From Flavobacterium johnsoniae UW101 (lineage in GTDB: Bacteria > Bacteroidota > Bacteroidia > Flavobacteriales > Flavobacteriaceae): a DNA stretch of 64,000 bases. The position numbers and the translations under genes were made by a program. The stretch spans positions 3,782,001 to 3,846,000 of the forward strand of contig NC_009441.1 in NCBI RefSeq assembly GCF_000016645.1, read 5' to 3'. The notes below the pieces were generated by a model. It searched no databases and was not told the origin of the DNA. It was given only the letters and a program-made list of their open reading frames with translations. Of this stretch, positions 53,971 to 62,160 are shown one piece after another; positions within the stretch are counted from its first letter, which is position 1; every line of letters begins with the position of its first letter.

Positions 53971-54167
53971 AAGAAATATCGTAATCTAAAAGTTTGCAAA
54001 AAAATCTACTATCACACTTTTCAATTGAGTCTTACTCTAACAAACAAAATTTCCTTTCTGCTTCAAAAAATACCTTATTCTGTTATAAAAATACCTTTTA
54101 GGGGCTAATTAACAGTTTCAACCAGGCATATATTTACTAAACTATCAAACCAATTTAAAGTAATTAT

Positions 54168-54641
54168 ATGCAGTCTCAGGAATTACTCCAAAATTTACTA
54201 AGCCAAAAGTATCGAAAACCTATTGTAACTAATGGTGACTATAAAACCCGTAAAACTGCTGCTATTTTAGATACAGACAACGGTACTCTTTTTAATGTCT
54301 CCGCAGATTTTCTATTTTATTTTAAAGACAAAAATGATAATGTCTGGCTGACCATTCCCAAAGAATTAATTATAAATGGTAAAATCTATTATCCAAAGCC
54401 CGGGGATTCATTTACCAATCTTGGCACAACTCATTACTTCACTACAAAAGAAGCCGTAATAGAAATGGCATACAGCTATTTTAAACAATTCGAAAACCCT
54501 CATTATGGAATTGAGAGAGTAACAAACGGCATGTATTTTTTTGAAAACAACGGCGATAAGACCGATAAATATTTTGTTGTTTTTCAAAAATTCAAATCCT
54601 CTAATCATCCTCAGATAGAAGCATATATATCCAGTAATTAA
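54168..54641 (+). CDS. Unknown protein next to vgrG
   Basis: A 157-residue soluble protein without a signal peptide. It has a beta-rich first half (NGDYKTRKTAAILDTDNGTLFN, DFLFYFKDKNDNVWLTIP) and helix KEAVIEMAYSYFKQFENPH. It is 14 bp upstream of vgrG and clearly co-transcribed. In type VI loci this place often holds an adaptor, chaperone or immunity factor, but nothing in the sequence identifies which. Confidence 0.65.
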   Translation: MQSQELLQNLLSQKYRKPIVTNGDYKTRKTAAILDTDNGTLFNVSADFLFYFKDKNDNVWLTIPKELIINGKIYYPKPGDSFTNLGTTHYFTTKEAVIEMAYSYFKQFENPHYGIERVTNGMYFFENNGDKTDKYFVVFQKFKSSNHPQIEAYISSN

Positions 54642-54655
54642 TTAAAACAACCAGC

Positions 54656-56512
54656 ATGGCATTACAAACAATAACCACCATTAAAGTAGGCGAAATCAGG
54701 ATTACCAATTTTAATAAATTAAAGATATTTCAAACCATCCACGACCACCATACTTTTTCATTTGAAGTAAGACAGGATTTATTAGTTGACGAGTTTAAAA
54801 GTGTGATGCCTTTTTCCCAGAAACTGTACGGCGAGAAAATCAGCATCGAAATAAAACCTATAGACGGCCTGGAAGATCTTATGATTGGCGCAGACCTTAA
54901 ACATTATACCATGCAGTTCTATGGTGTTGTGACCAAAGTAAAACTGAAGAAATCCCGTGTAAAAGATATAGAAGAAATTATCGTAATAAAAGGAAAAAGC
55001 TCCACGATAGCACTCGAAAACGGTCCCGAATGCAGTTCTTTTACCAATATGACCCTGAGTGATATTGTAACCAAAGTAAAATCAGGCTGTGATATTGATA
55101 TGGATGTAAGACCTTTTTATTTAGAAAACCTGCCTTATACGGTGCAGTATAACGAAAGTAATTTTTCTTTTCTAAACCGTCTGGCAAAAAGAAACGGACA
55201 CTGGCTGTATTATAACGGACGCACCACTGTTTTTGGAAGCCCCGGCGGTGTAGGCGGACAGCCCCAGTTAGTTTACGGGGTAAACATGCAGGATTTTGAT
55301 TATACCATTAAACTCCTGCCGGCAATGTTTAAAGTAATAGAAAATGACAACCGCGACGGCAGTTACAGAACCGATGAAACCTTAAAATACAGAAGGGAAG
55401 CCGACGGTTTTCAGCAGAATTTTTTAAATAAGTCTAATGAGTTCTTTAATAAAGAAACCATAATACAGCTCAACCAAAATCCTGTTGGAGGATCTGCACG
55501 ACGCTCCTCAGAAGAATATGCCAAAAACAAAATGCGCGCTATTTTAAGCCGTTTAACAGAAGTAAAAGCCTCCAGCGAAGTTCCGGGAATTACGATAGGA
55601 AATGAAGTCAGGATAGCAGGTGTCGACGTACAGCTGGAAAGCTCCTACCGCGTAATACAGATAACCCACATCTGCGACGACGGAGGCGGTTATGAAAATT
55701 ATTTTACTGCCGTAAACTTTAACGGTTCTGTATTCTCTCCCAAAACCGACCCTGATTTAGTGCCGTTCTGCAGAAGCCAGACCGCCATTGTAACGGGCAA
55801 TGCAGACCCGGACGGACTCAGCGGCATACAGGTGCAGATGCCGTGGCAGGAAGCCAAAGGCGAAACCACTCCTTATATTCCCTTCGTGCAGAAATACGGA
55901 GGCGATGCCAGAGGAATCCATACGCTGCCGGAAATTGGCGATACAGTTTTTGTGGATTTTCAGTGTAATAATGCCGAACTGCCTATTGCAATGGGAACCA
56001 TAACCAGCAGAAAAGAAAAAAGTGGTTTCAGCACGCCTAATAATGATCTGAAAGTGATGAGAACGCGAAGCGGAATTGAGACTCTTCGCAATGATGCAGA
56101 AGGGAGCTGGAAACAGAGTACGCCCGATGGAAATTATTTACTCTTTGACGGACAAGGAAATGCAACACTAAATGTTCTTAAAAACTTCACTATAAATGTT
56201 GGTGAGGATTTAAATATTAATGTTGAAAGGAATATGACTGCTGATGTTGTAAACGATAAAACAGATACTGTAGGTGGCAATTATAGGGAAACCATAAATG
56301 GGTCTAAATACATATCCATAGGTATTGATTTTATAATTAGGGTGATGGGCTGTTTTAAAGAATATGTAAAAGGTAGAATTGAATCACACTCAGATAAAGA
56401 GCGAAAAGAGATTGGTTTAAAAGGAGTTGAAACAAGCAGTGAAGGCTCTATTAGTAAACATGCGCAAAAAAACTTGAATAACAATAGCGGAGAAAATTCG
56501 ACCCACAACTAA
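54656..56512 (+). CDS. vgrG: Type VI secretion tip protein VgrG (Bacteroidota type)
   Basis: A 618-residue VgrG. N-terminal gp27-like domain (about 1-370; TITTIKVGEIRITNFNKLKI, YTVQYNESNFSFLNRLAKRN), OB-fold gp5-like part (TAIVTGNADPDGLSGIQVQM, GIHTLPEIGDTVFVDF) and C-terminal beta-needle (NFTINVGEDLNINVERNMTA, DTVGGNYRETINGSK). VgrG trimers tip the type VI needle and carry effectors. No tss structural genes are in the window, so this is a dispersed vgrG with its own cargo. Base composition drops sharply within the gene: my hand count gives about 63 percent G+C for 55801-55860 and 33 percent for 56341-56400, suggesting a mosaic. Confidence 0.93.
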   Translation: MALQTITTIKVGEIRITNFNKLKIFQTIHDHHTFSFEVRQDLLVDEFKSVMPFSQKLYGEKISIEIKPIDGLEDLMIGADLKHYTMQFYGVVTKVKLKKSRVKDIEEIIVIKGKSSTIALENGPECSSFTNMTLSDIVTKVKSGCDIDMDVRPFYLENLPYTVQYNESNFSFLNRLAKRNGHWLYYNGRTTVFGSPGGVGGQPQLVYGVNMQDFDYTIKLLPAMFKVIENDNRDGSYRTDETLKYRREADGFQQNFLNKSNEFFNKETIIQLNQNPVGGSARRSSEEYAKNKMRAILSRLTEVKASSEVPGITIGNEVRIAGVDVQLESSYRVIQITHICDDGGGYENYFTAVNFNGSVFSPKTDPDLVPFCRSQTAIVTGNADPDGLSGIQVQMPWQEAKGETTPYIPFVQKYGGDARGIHTLPEIGDTVFVDFQCNNAELPIAMGTITSRKEKSGFSTPNNDLKVMRTRSGIETLRNDAEGSWKQSTPDGNYLLFDGQGNATLNVLKNFTINVGEDLNINVERNMTADVVNDKTDTVGGNYRETINGSKYISIGIDFIIRVMGCFKEYVKGRIESHSDKERKEIGLKGVETSSEGSISKHAQKNLNNNSGENSTHN

Positions 56513-56524
56513 AACATTGAAAAT

Positions 56525-58075
56525 ATGAGACTACGATTTTCTGAAAGCGAGATTATAAAAACGACCGTTGGAGATCACGATATTTTTTCTAATGAAGATA
56601 TTACTGCAAACGCAGGAATGTACATACATGAATCGTGTGATGGAGAAATAATTTATGGAGACAATCCTAAAGAGGCGCCACCTGCAGCAAAATATTTTGT
56701 AAAAGGCTGGTGGACTGATAAGCATGACAAGCCTATAAAGGAAGCCCGTATTTTGGACACGGTAAAATTTCATATTCAAACCCAGGGAATAGAAAACCCA
56801 AAAGGAAAAAAGATAGAAATAAAACTGTTCGAATACGATACCTCTGTTTATTTGTCATTGGGTACATATGGCTCAGGTGCAGTTGAAACCCGCCCTTTTG
56901 ACGATCATGTAAGAATCGTATCAGGTAAAAATGAGATAACAGAATTGACATTGGACGAAAACGGAAAAACAGCCATTACCATAAATTTGACTTGGGGAAT
57001 GCACGAGATGTTTAATGAAACCTTTTTTGGCGGTTTTGCAGAAATGGGACTGTTAGAATTTTATTTCGAATGCTCTTACGGCGAGGATAGAGGCATTTGG
57101 CTCCCCGCGAATTTGGGGGACTATTTGAAAGTGACAATTTCGAACCAAAGCCTCTTTATAAAGCCTGCCTATGAGGGTTATAATTTTCCTGAAATTCGTA
57201 CTGCCGAAGGAGATATTGTTGTTTTCTCAGCAGGGATAGGACTAGAACACGAACCATCCAAAGAACTGGAAGGACAGCTAGATGCAATTGCAGACAAGAT
57301 AAAAAGTGAAATTTATGGAAGTGTGCGTGAAGCAATGATGAAGTATAGCGACAATATGCGCCATACCATTGCTGTAAGACAATTGAAGAAAGGGTATTTG
57401 GCAAACAACCTTGGAAAAATAGAGTTTAGCCGTAGGATTTATACCAAACCGGTTTACGATAATAGTGGCAAACTTTATGAAATAACAAAAGCAGCAAATT
57501 TTGGCTATAGAAAAGAAGGCAAAAAGGTAACCACAAAGGGAATAAGCCAGCTTGATTATTTTAGGGAAGTAGGTGCTTTTAATGAAATAGCTAAAGCCTC
57601 TAAAGAATTACTAGGGATATTTAATTTCGCTTCAGATGTAATAAGTTTTGCCATGGATGAAAACCCAAAAATAATTCCGACTGGGTTTGCGCCGCTAGAT
57701 TTTCTTGTGGCTATGGTTATGCCTAGTATCGCAGAATCTATACTAGAATCTTGGGATGCTCCTGTTTTTGAGTTAGTAGAAAAAGCAAAAGATAAAGGTA
57801 TCGAAGGTATTTATGATTTTTTACAAAGTTCAGGAGGGAAAGAGAAAAGATATGATTTCAACACAATGGATATAAATCAATACATGCTAAATCAGCTATT
57901 AATGGGCAAATTTAAAACTTTTGAAGAATTAACAAATGCTCAAGAGAATTTGAAAATAACAATGGATCGGTATGATTATGAGAGTTCGTTAGTATATACT
58001 CTTTTTTATTATAAAAAAATAGATGAAGCAAAAGAGGAAGAGTTATTAATAATTGATACTATTTTTTTTAATTAA
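56525..58075 (+). CDS. Probable type VI effector (polymorphic toxin), adaptor plus hydrophobic C-terminus
   Basis: A 516-residue protein starting 12 bp after vgrG. The N-terminal part holds an Ig-like adaptor region (VKGWWTDKHDKPIKEARILD, then KKIEIKLFEYD, about residues 58-105) of the sort found in Bacteroidota type VI cargo proteins. Residues about 270-360 are a charged helical linker. Residues 359-458 (ELLGIFNFASDVISFAM ... GFAPLDFLVAMVM) contain hydrophobic helices, and this segment is duplicated downstream in the fragment at 58693-58992; residues 459-516 are unique to this copy. No named toxin domain is recognised; the hydrophobic part could insert into membranes, which is only a guess. 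The following lipoprotein is a candidate immunity factor. Confidence 0.7.
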   Translation: MRLRFSESEIIKTTVGDHDIFSNEDITANAGMYIHESCDGEIIYGDNPKEAPPAAKYFVKGWWTDKHDKPIKEARILDTVKFHIQTQGIENPKGKKIEIKLFEYDTSVYLSLGTYGSGAVETRPFDDHVRIVSGKNEITELTLDENGKTAITINLTWGMHEMFNETFFGGFAEMGLLEFYFECSYGEDRGIWLPANLGDYLKVTISNQSLFIKPAYEGYNFPEIRTAEGDIVVFSAGIGLEHEPSKELEGQLDAIADKIKSEIYGSVREAMMKYSDNMRHTIAVRQLKKGYLANNLGKIEFSRRIYTKPVYDNSGKLYEITKAANFGYRKEGKKVTTKGISQLDYFREVGAFNEIAKASKELLGIFNFASDVISFAMDENPKIIPTGFAPLDFLVAMVMPSIAESILESWDAPVFELVEKAKDKGIEGIYDFLQSSGGKEKRYDFNTMDINQYMLNQLLMGKFKTFEELTNAQENLKITMDRYDYESSLVYTLFYYKKIDEAKEEELLIIDTIFFN

Positions 58076-58992
58076 TAAAAATTGAAAATTATGAAAAGAC
58101 TATATTTTTATTTAGGAATTCTTTTAACTATGTTTTCTTGTAATATACATGAACCAATTTCTGTCAAAGAAAATGTTTCTAATCAGATAGTATTAATAGA
58201 ACCAGGAATTAAAAATCATATTACAAAAGATAGTATTCCAATTACTATTCCTGTGGAATTTAACATACAACAAAATACATCAAATATAATACATCTCGAT
58301 TTATACTTTGTTTCGATTAATGGGAAACGATTGCTAAAGTATGGTATCGATTACGAAACTTATGATAAACAAAATCCCACAAAACCTCATTATTTTTCAT
58401 TAGACAAAGAGGAATTAGAATCGCAGAGAAATAATAGCATTATAGTAGCAATAAAAACTCAAATGATTTCAATAAAAGACGCCGACTTAATACTAAAAAA
58501 ATATAATATTGATGCAAAAATTGGAAATTTAGAATTAGGAGATTTTATAAAATTAGTTGGCTATGATCGATTCAGAAAAGATAATCCAGACCTTATTGAA
58601 GATTTTCGAAAAGTAAATGACTCTGTGGTATTTAGTGTATCACTAAAGGGAGGAGAAAGAGCTCATATAAGTCAAAAAATAAATTGGTAATTTCTAAAGA
58701 ATTACTTGGGATATTCAATTTTGCCTCAGATGTAATAAGTTTTGCCATGGATGAAAACCCAGAAATGATAATGATAGGTTTTGCGCCTGCAGACTTTTTA
58801 TTGGCAGTTGTTGCGCCAGAATTGAGAAAGTCAATAGAAGAATCTTGGGACACTGTCGTTTTTGATTTAGCAGAAAAAGCTAAGGATAAAGGAGTTCAAG
58901 GTATTAATGAGTTTTTACAAAGTAGTGGAGGAAAAGAAAAACGTTATGCATTTAAAATGTTTAAAATAAATCAAACGACTTTGAATAAATTA
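57599..58992 (+). repeat. Direct repeat of the effector C-terminal segment (57599-57898 and 58693-58992)
   Basis: Two 300-bp copies in the same orientation encode about 100 residues that begin identically (SKELLGIFNFASDVISFAMD) and stay clearly similar through SSGGKEKRY. They flank the candidate immunity gene. Homology stops at codon LNQL/LNKL in both. Confidence 0.85.
58091..58690 (+). CDS. Candidate immunity lipoprotein
   Basis: About 199 residues from the ATG at 58091 (a TTG nine bases earlier is rejected). The signal MKRLYFYLGILLTMFSC is a lipobox with Cys17, so the protein sits in the periplasm or outer membrane. Very low G+C (about 22 percent in 58261-58320 by my count). It follows the effector gene by 15 bp, the typical place for an immunity gene, and the lipid anchor would suit protection against a periplasm- or membrane-acting toxin. 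No family is recognised. Confidence 0.6.
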   Translation: MKRLYFYLGILLTMFSCNIHEPISVKENVSNQIVLIEPGIKNHITKDSIPITIPVEFNIQQNTSNIIHLDLYFVSINGKRLLKYGIDYETYDKQNPTKPHYFSLDKEELESQRNNSIIVAIKTQMISIKDADLILKKYNIDAKIGNLELGDFIKLVGYDRFRKDNPDLIEDFRKVNDSVVFSVSLKGGERAHISQKINW

Positions 58993-59052
58993 TCCCCGAT
59001 AGCGCGGATTTGTAATCCGTGCCCGCAAAGATTGGTTTTTAATTTTAAATAA
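58693..59052 (+). pseudogene. Orphan copy of the effector C-terminal cassette, truncated by a hairpin element
   Basis: The frame starts without ATG (an overlapping TTG at 58684 is the only earlier start; first in-frame ATG is at 58747) and encodes about 100 residues similar to effector residues 359-458. At 58993 the similarity ends exactly where a GC-rich sequence with a hairpin (CGGATT-TGT-AATCCG) begins; the last residues SPIARICNPCPQRL come from that element. This looks like a silent toxin-tip cassette left by recombination, later truncated, rather than a working gene. Confidence 0.75.
58993..59030 (+). repeat. REP-like GC-rich hairpin element
   Basis: CCCCGATAGCGCGGATTTGT continues to AATCCGTGCCCGCAAAG, with a 9-bp hairpin around TGT (59002-59022). 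It is far more GC-rich than its surroundings and marks the breakpoint of the orphan toxin cassette. It resembles repeated extragenic palindromes spread by RAYT transposases, but other copies cannot be searched from this window. Confidence 0.5.
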
Positions 59053-59209
59053 AGACAAAAACTACATGATTCTTTATAGCTTTTGCATTGATAATTTGTA
59101 TTGTGTCTTATTCGCACGGATAAATAATTTAAAATTATTTACAAAGATCACTTTAAATTTTTATAAGAAACAAAATACTTAAATTCTAGTTTTATAAACT
59201 TATGCAATT

Positions 59210-59650
59210 ATGACCACAACTTTTATTTATACCAGAAGATCAGTAGGATTACCTTGGTTTTTAGAAATATGTATAGTTTTACTCCTTTTAGCTGCATATT
59301 TTGTCGACAAATATAAATTCAATAAATTAGTAAAAAGACAGAAAAAAGAACTAGATTATTTTAAACGGCATGGAGATAAAATTGTTGTTAAATATGATGA
59401 GTTAGTCTTAAAAACAAACTGCTGGATAGAAAATAAAGAAGACTTAGAAAAAGTGTCAGATAAGATAAGTAGAAATCTTATAATTTTAGAAAAAACACAT
59501 AGAGGTCATCATTTTAAAGTAGAATATGAAATTTATATGGAGCCTGAAATATTAAGAATGAAACTTGCGTTAAAATATGAATTAGACTTTTACTACAATC
59601 CCAGTAATTTTGATGATAATCTGCTGGATTTTGAATTCTTATTTCAATAA
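59210..59650 (+). CDS. Membrane-anchored protein, candidate second immunity factor
   Basis: A 146-residue protein with one N-terminal membrane helix (LPWFLEICIVLLLLAAYFVD) and a charged helical/beta cytoplasmic or periplasmic part (KLVKRQKKELDYFKRHGDKI, FKVEYEIYMEP). It lies after the orphan toxin cassette, where an immunity gene for the lost toxin version would be expected. No family is recognised; the role is positional inference. Confidence 0.6.
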   Translation: MTTTFIYTRRSVGLPWFLEICIVLLLLAAYFVDKYKFNKLVKRQKKELDYFKRHGDKIVVKYDELVLKTNCWIENKEDLEKVSDKISRNLIILEKTHRGHHFKVEYEIYMEPEILRMKLALKYELDFYYNPSNFDDNLLDFEFLFQ

Positions 59651-59657
59651 ATCTTAC

Positions 59658-59746
59658 CTCCGCTGGCGAGAGCGTATCACTCTTGAACACAAAGTTTATT
59701 TAACCGAATTAAGCCTCAAGCGCACTAGCCGAATGCTCACGCGGAG
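59658..59746. repeat. GC-rich imperfect palindromic element
   Basis: Starts CTCCGCTGGCGAGAGCG and ends GCTCACGCGGAG, so the ends CTCCGC (59658-59663) and GCGGAG (59741-59746) form inverted repeats. Composition is unlike the neighbours. It sits at the right boundary of the toxin island, next to the ilvD-like remnant. Could be a small non-coding mobile relic. Confidence 0.4.
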
Positions 59747-59833
59747 CCATTAATGGTGCTGTTTTTAAAATAGATTTATAAGTTTTAAAATTCTGAAAAT
59801 TAAAAACTTCCCTTAAAGCGGTAAGGTTTTTAT
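59746..59833 (+). pseudogene. Diverged copy of the ilvD 3' end and its terminator
   Basis: 59746-59781 reads AINGAVFKIDL and stop, matching the ilvD ending [11 protein letters not shown]; 28 of 36 bases are equal to 53874-53909, and similarity continues through the downstream AT-rich stretch and the AACTTCC hairpin. It lies in direct orientation to ilvD about 5.9 kb away, so it marks the far edge of the inserted vgrG/toxin island. Confidence 0.7.
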
Positions 59834-59852
59834 TTCCACCAAATTTCAATCA

Positions 59853-60659
59853 TCAAAAAGAAGCTTCTTTCCATTGTTTTTCTTCTACGGCGATTAATTC
59901 AAGTTTGGCGACGATGGCGGTAAGATTGTTTTCTAAAGGTAATTTGCCGTCTCTCCACTCCTTTTTATAAGATCCTTTTTTGATTTGCAGAATAAATTCG
60001 CCTGTAAAAATATAGTCGGCTGAGTCTTTATTGGTTTTGGGAGGAATCCTTTTTAAGGCTTCGCGCAGGTGAATATCAATTTCGATTTCTTTATGCATCA
60101 AAATAATATCGCGGTTGTCATTGCTTTTTTTAAATTGATGTCCTCTGTATTCTAACAATTTAATCAGGGCATCCATAAATCGTAAAGCCCTATTTGTATT
60201 TTTTTGATCTACGCTTAACTGGATAATTTCTTCCGGAGTTTCAGAAACGTTTCTGTTCAATTCGGCATGATTCCAATAATTTTGTGTTTTCCTGATAATA
60301 CCAGTGGGATTGTTTAAGAATTCAAGAACTTTTGAAGGCGCTTTTGAATCAGATTCAATACTTTCGATTAAGGCAATTAAAGGAGTTGATCTCGCTGTTT
60401 TTCTAAGCGGACTTTCATACATTTTCCTTAAAATACTAATCTGACTGTTTCCTTTATAATCTCCTGAAAGTTTCGGAATACTTTTTCGTTCGTAATTCAG
60501 CCTGATCCAATGTTTACTTCCCGGCAGGGGAATCTGCATTTTTTCGCAGGCATTTTTTATTCCCATGCTCGAAATCTCATAATGTTTCGCAATTTGGATA
60601 ATTGGGAATTTCCAAACTAAATTATAAAGTTCCAGACGTGTAAATGTTATTTTGTCCAT
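59853..60659 (-). CDS. HTH-domain protein of unknown function
   Basis: A 268-residue protein. The N-terminal FTRLELYNLVWKFPIIQIAK and MGIKNACEKMQIPLPGSKHW form a helix-turn-helix with the 'LVW..P...IA..Y.IS' and 'IP.PG..HW' pattern found in a family of bacterial DNA-binding-like proteins. The rest is a helical/beta region with KEIEIDIHLREALKRIPPK. No enzyme motif is seen. It is the first gene outside the toxin island. Confidence 0.65.
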   Translation of the reverse strand: MDKITFTRLELYNLVWKFPIIQIAKHYEISSMGIKNACEKMQIPLPGSKHWIRLNYERKSIPKLSGDYKGNSQISILRKMYESPLRKTARSTPLIALIESIESDSKAPSKVLEFLNNPTGIIRKTQNYWNHAELNRNVSETPEEIIQLSVDQKNTNRALRFMDALIKLLEYRGHQFKKSNDNRDIILMHKEIEIDIHLREALKRIPPKTNKDSADYIFTGEFILQIKKGSYKKEWRDGKLPLENNLTAIVAKLELIAVEEKQWKEASF

Positions 60660-60699
60660 ATTAAAACAAGACAGTTTAAACCATCAAAATAATATACAA

Positions 60700-60735
60700 A
60701 ATCCACCATCTTTACATTTATAAAGATGATGGATT
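60700..60735 (-). terminator. Likely terminator of the RND operon
   Basis: Long stem AATCCACCATCTTTA / TAAAGATGATGGATT with one wobble pair and a short loop, 14 bp beyond the outer-membrane factor stop; the T-tract is weak. Confidence 0.6.
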
Positions 60736-60748
60736 TAGAAATGCAGCA

Positions 60749-62158
60749 CTACTCTACTCCTCCGCCCAAAGCGCGGTACAAATTAATAGAGGCATTTAAT
60801 TTTTCTAATTTTATTGTTACGACATCAAGATCGTTTTGCAAGGCACTATTTTGAGCGGCAATAATTTCAAGATAATTGGCCATACCGCTTTTGTATAAAA
60901 GTGAAGCATCTGAAGTTGCTTTTTCTAAAGATATTGCTTTTTCTTCTGCCAGCTTAATGCGTTCATCTGCATATTTTAATCTCGACATGGCATCAGAAAC
61001 TTCACCAACAGCGGTAATAAACGATTGTTTGAACTGAACCACAGCTTTTTCTTGTTCTAAAACCGCTACTTCATAAGCAGTTCGCAAGGCTTTTTTCCTA
61101 AAAATAGGCTGTGCCAGATTTGCTGCTATATTTTTTGTAACCGAACCCGGAAAATTAAACCAGGTATCGAACTCAAATGAATTAATTCCAATTGACGGAC
61201 TTAAACTCAGCGTTGGATACATTGTAGCTTTTGCTAATCCCGTTTTGGCTGTTGCCGACATCACAGCATATTCACTCGATTTTACATCCGGTCTTCGGCT
61301 TAAAAGTGAAGCTGGAACTCCAGATGGCATTTCAAACGCAAATTCATCAACATTTAAATTACCTGAACGTTCGATCGTATTAGGATATTCGCCGCATAAA
61401 ATCTGCAGTGCATTTTCCTGAACCGCGATATTGGTTTTTGCCAAAGGAACAAGTAATTCTGCTGTTTTTTTCTGAGCTTCAGTCTGATTTACTGCCAATG
61501 AACTAATCGAACCTGAGTTGTACTGCAGTTTCATCATCTGCAGGGTATTATCGCTCAATTCGATGTTTTTTTCAGCAATTTTAAGCTGTTCGTCTAAACC
61601 TAAAAGATTGTAATACGACTGCGCCACCTGAACAATAATTCGGGTTTTTAAAGCCGAAAGGTTTTCCTTTTGGGCAAAATACGCTGCTTTTGCATCTCTT
61701 TTCTGCATTGTTGCTTTTCCCCAAATATCTACTTCCCACGACATACGAAGATTAGCGCTGTAATCGTCCATATAATCTTTGCTCGTAAACTGCGCGCTCA
61801 AAGATCCGTTTAACGAATTTTTAGACAAATACGAACGGCTCGCTGCAGCATCAAAATCCAATGTTGGCAGTAAAGACAGTTTGGCTTGTTTATAATTTAA
61901 ATCCAGCTGTTCCATGCTTTTGACCGCGATAAGCACCTCGTTGTTTTTAACGAGGGCTTTTTCGATCAAATTAACTAAAAGCGGGTCTTTGTAATACGTT
62001 TTCCAGGAATGCAAAATAGTATCTCCTGTTACGGTTAATTCTTCTCGGTATTTATCAGGAGCGTTTAACTCGGTGCGGGAATATTTTTTTCCAACAACGC
62101 ACGATGTTAAAATCATACCTGAAAATACCGTTATTCCAATTTTATATAGTATTCTCAT
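60749..62158 (-). CDS. RND efflux outer-membrane lipoprotein (NodT/OprM family)
   Basis: A 469-residue outer-membrane factor. Lipobox MILTSC with Cys20; the two repeated OEP halves contain coiled-coil helices (e.g. EKNIELSDNTLQMMKLQYNS, GISLEKATSDASLLYKSGMA-type region) and the motif VPASLLSRRPDVKSSEYAVM typical for NodT/OprM proteins. It forms the trimeric channel that connects an RND pump to the outside. It is 2 bp downstream of the pump gene, so they form one operon with, presumably, a membrane-fusion gene beyond the window. Confidence 0.92.
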   Translation of the reverse strand: MRILYKIGITVFSGMILTSCVVGKKYSRTELNAPDKYREELTVTGDTILHSWKTYYKDPLLVNLIEKALVKNNEVLIAVKSMEQLDLNYKQAKLSLLPTLDFDAAASRSYLSKNSLNGSLSAQFTSKDYMDDYSANLRMSWEVDIWGKATMQKRDAKAAYFAQKENLSALKTRIIVQVAQSYYNLLGLDEQLKIAEKNIELSDNTLQMMKLQYNSGSISSLAVNQTEAQKKTAELLVPLAKTNIAVQENALQILCGEYPNTIERSGNLNVDEFAFEMPSGVPASLLSRRPDVKSSEYAVMSATAKTGLAKATMYPTLSLSPSIGINSFEFDTWFNFPGSVTKNIAANLAQPIFRKKALRTAYEVAVLEQEKAVVQFKQSFITAVGEVSDAMSRLKYADERIKLAEEKAISLEKATSDASLLYKSGMANYLEIIAAQNSALQNDLDVVTIKLEKLNASINLYRALGGGVE

Positions 62159-62160
62159 TA

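Noticed and set aside
53910..54167. A hidden gene or RNA between ilvD and the gene at 54168
   Set aside because: Only an ilvD terminator-like hairpin and AT-rich DNA are visible; no start-to-stop frame with coding character.
58684..59052. The orphan toxin segment as an independent working gene
   Set aside because: It has only a TTG start overlapping the preceding stop and is cut by a hairpin element; it is better read as a silent or broken cassette.
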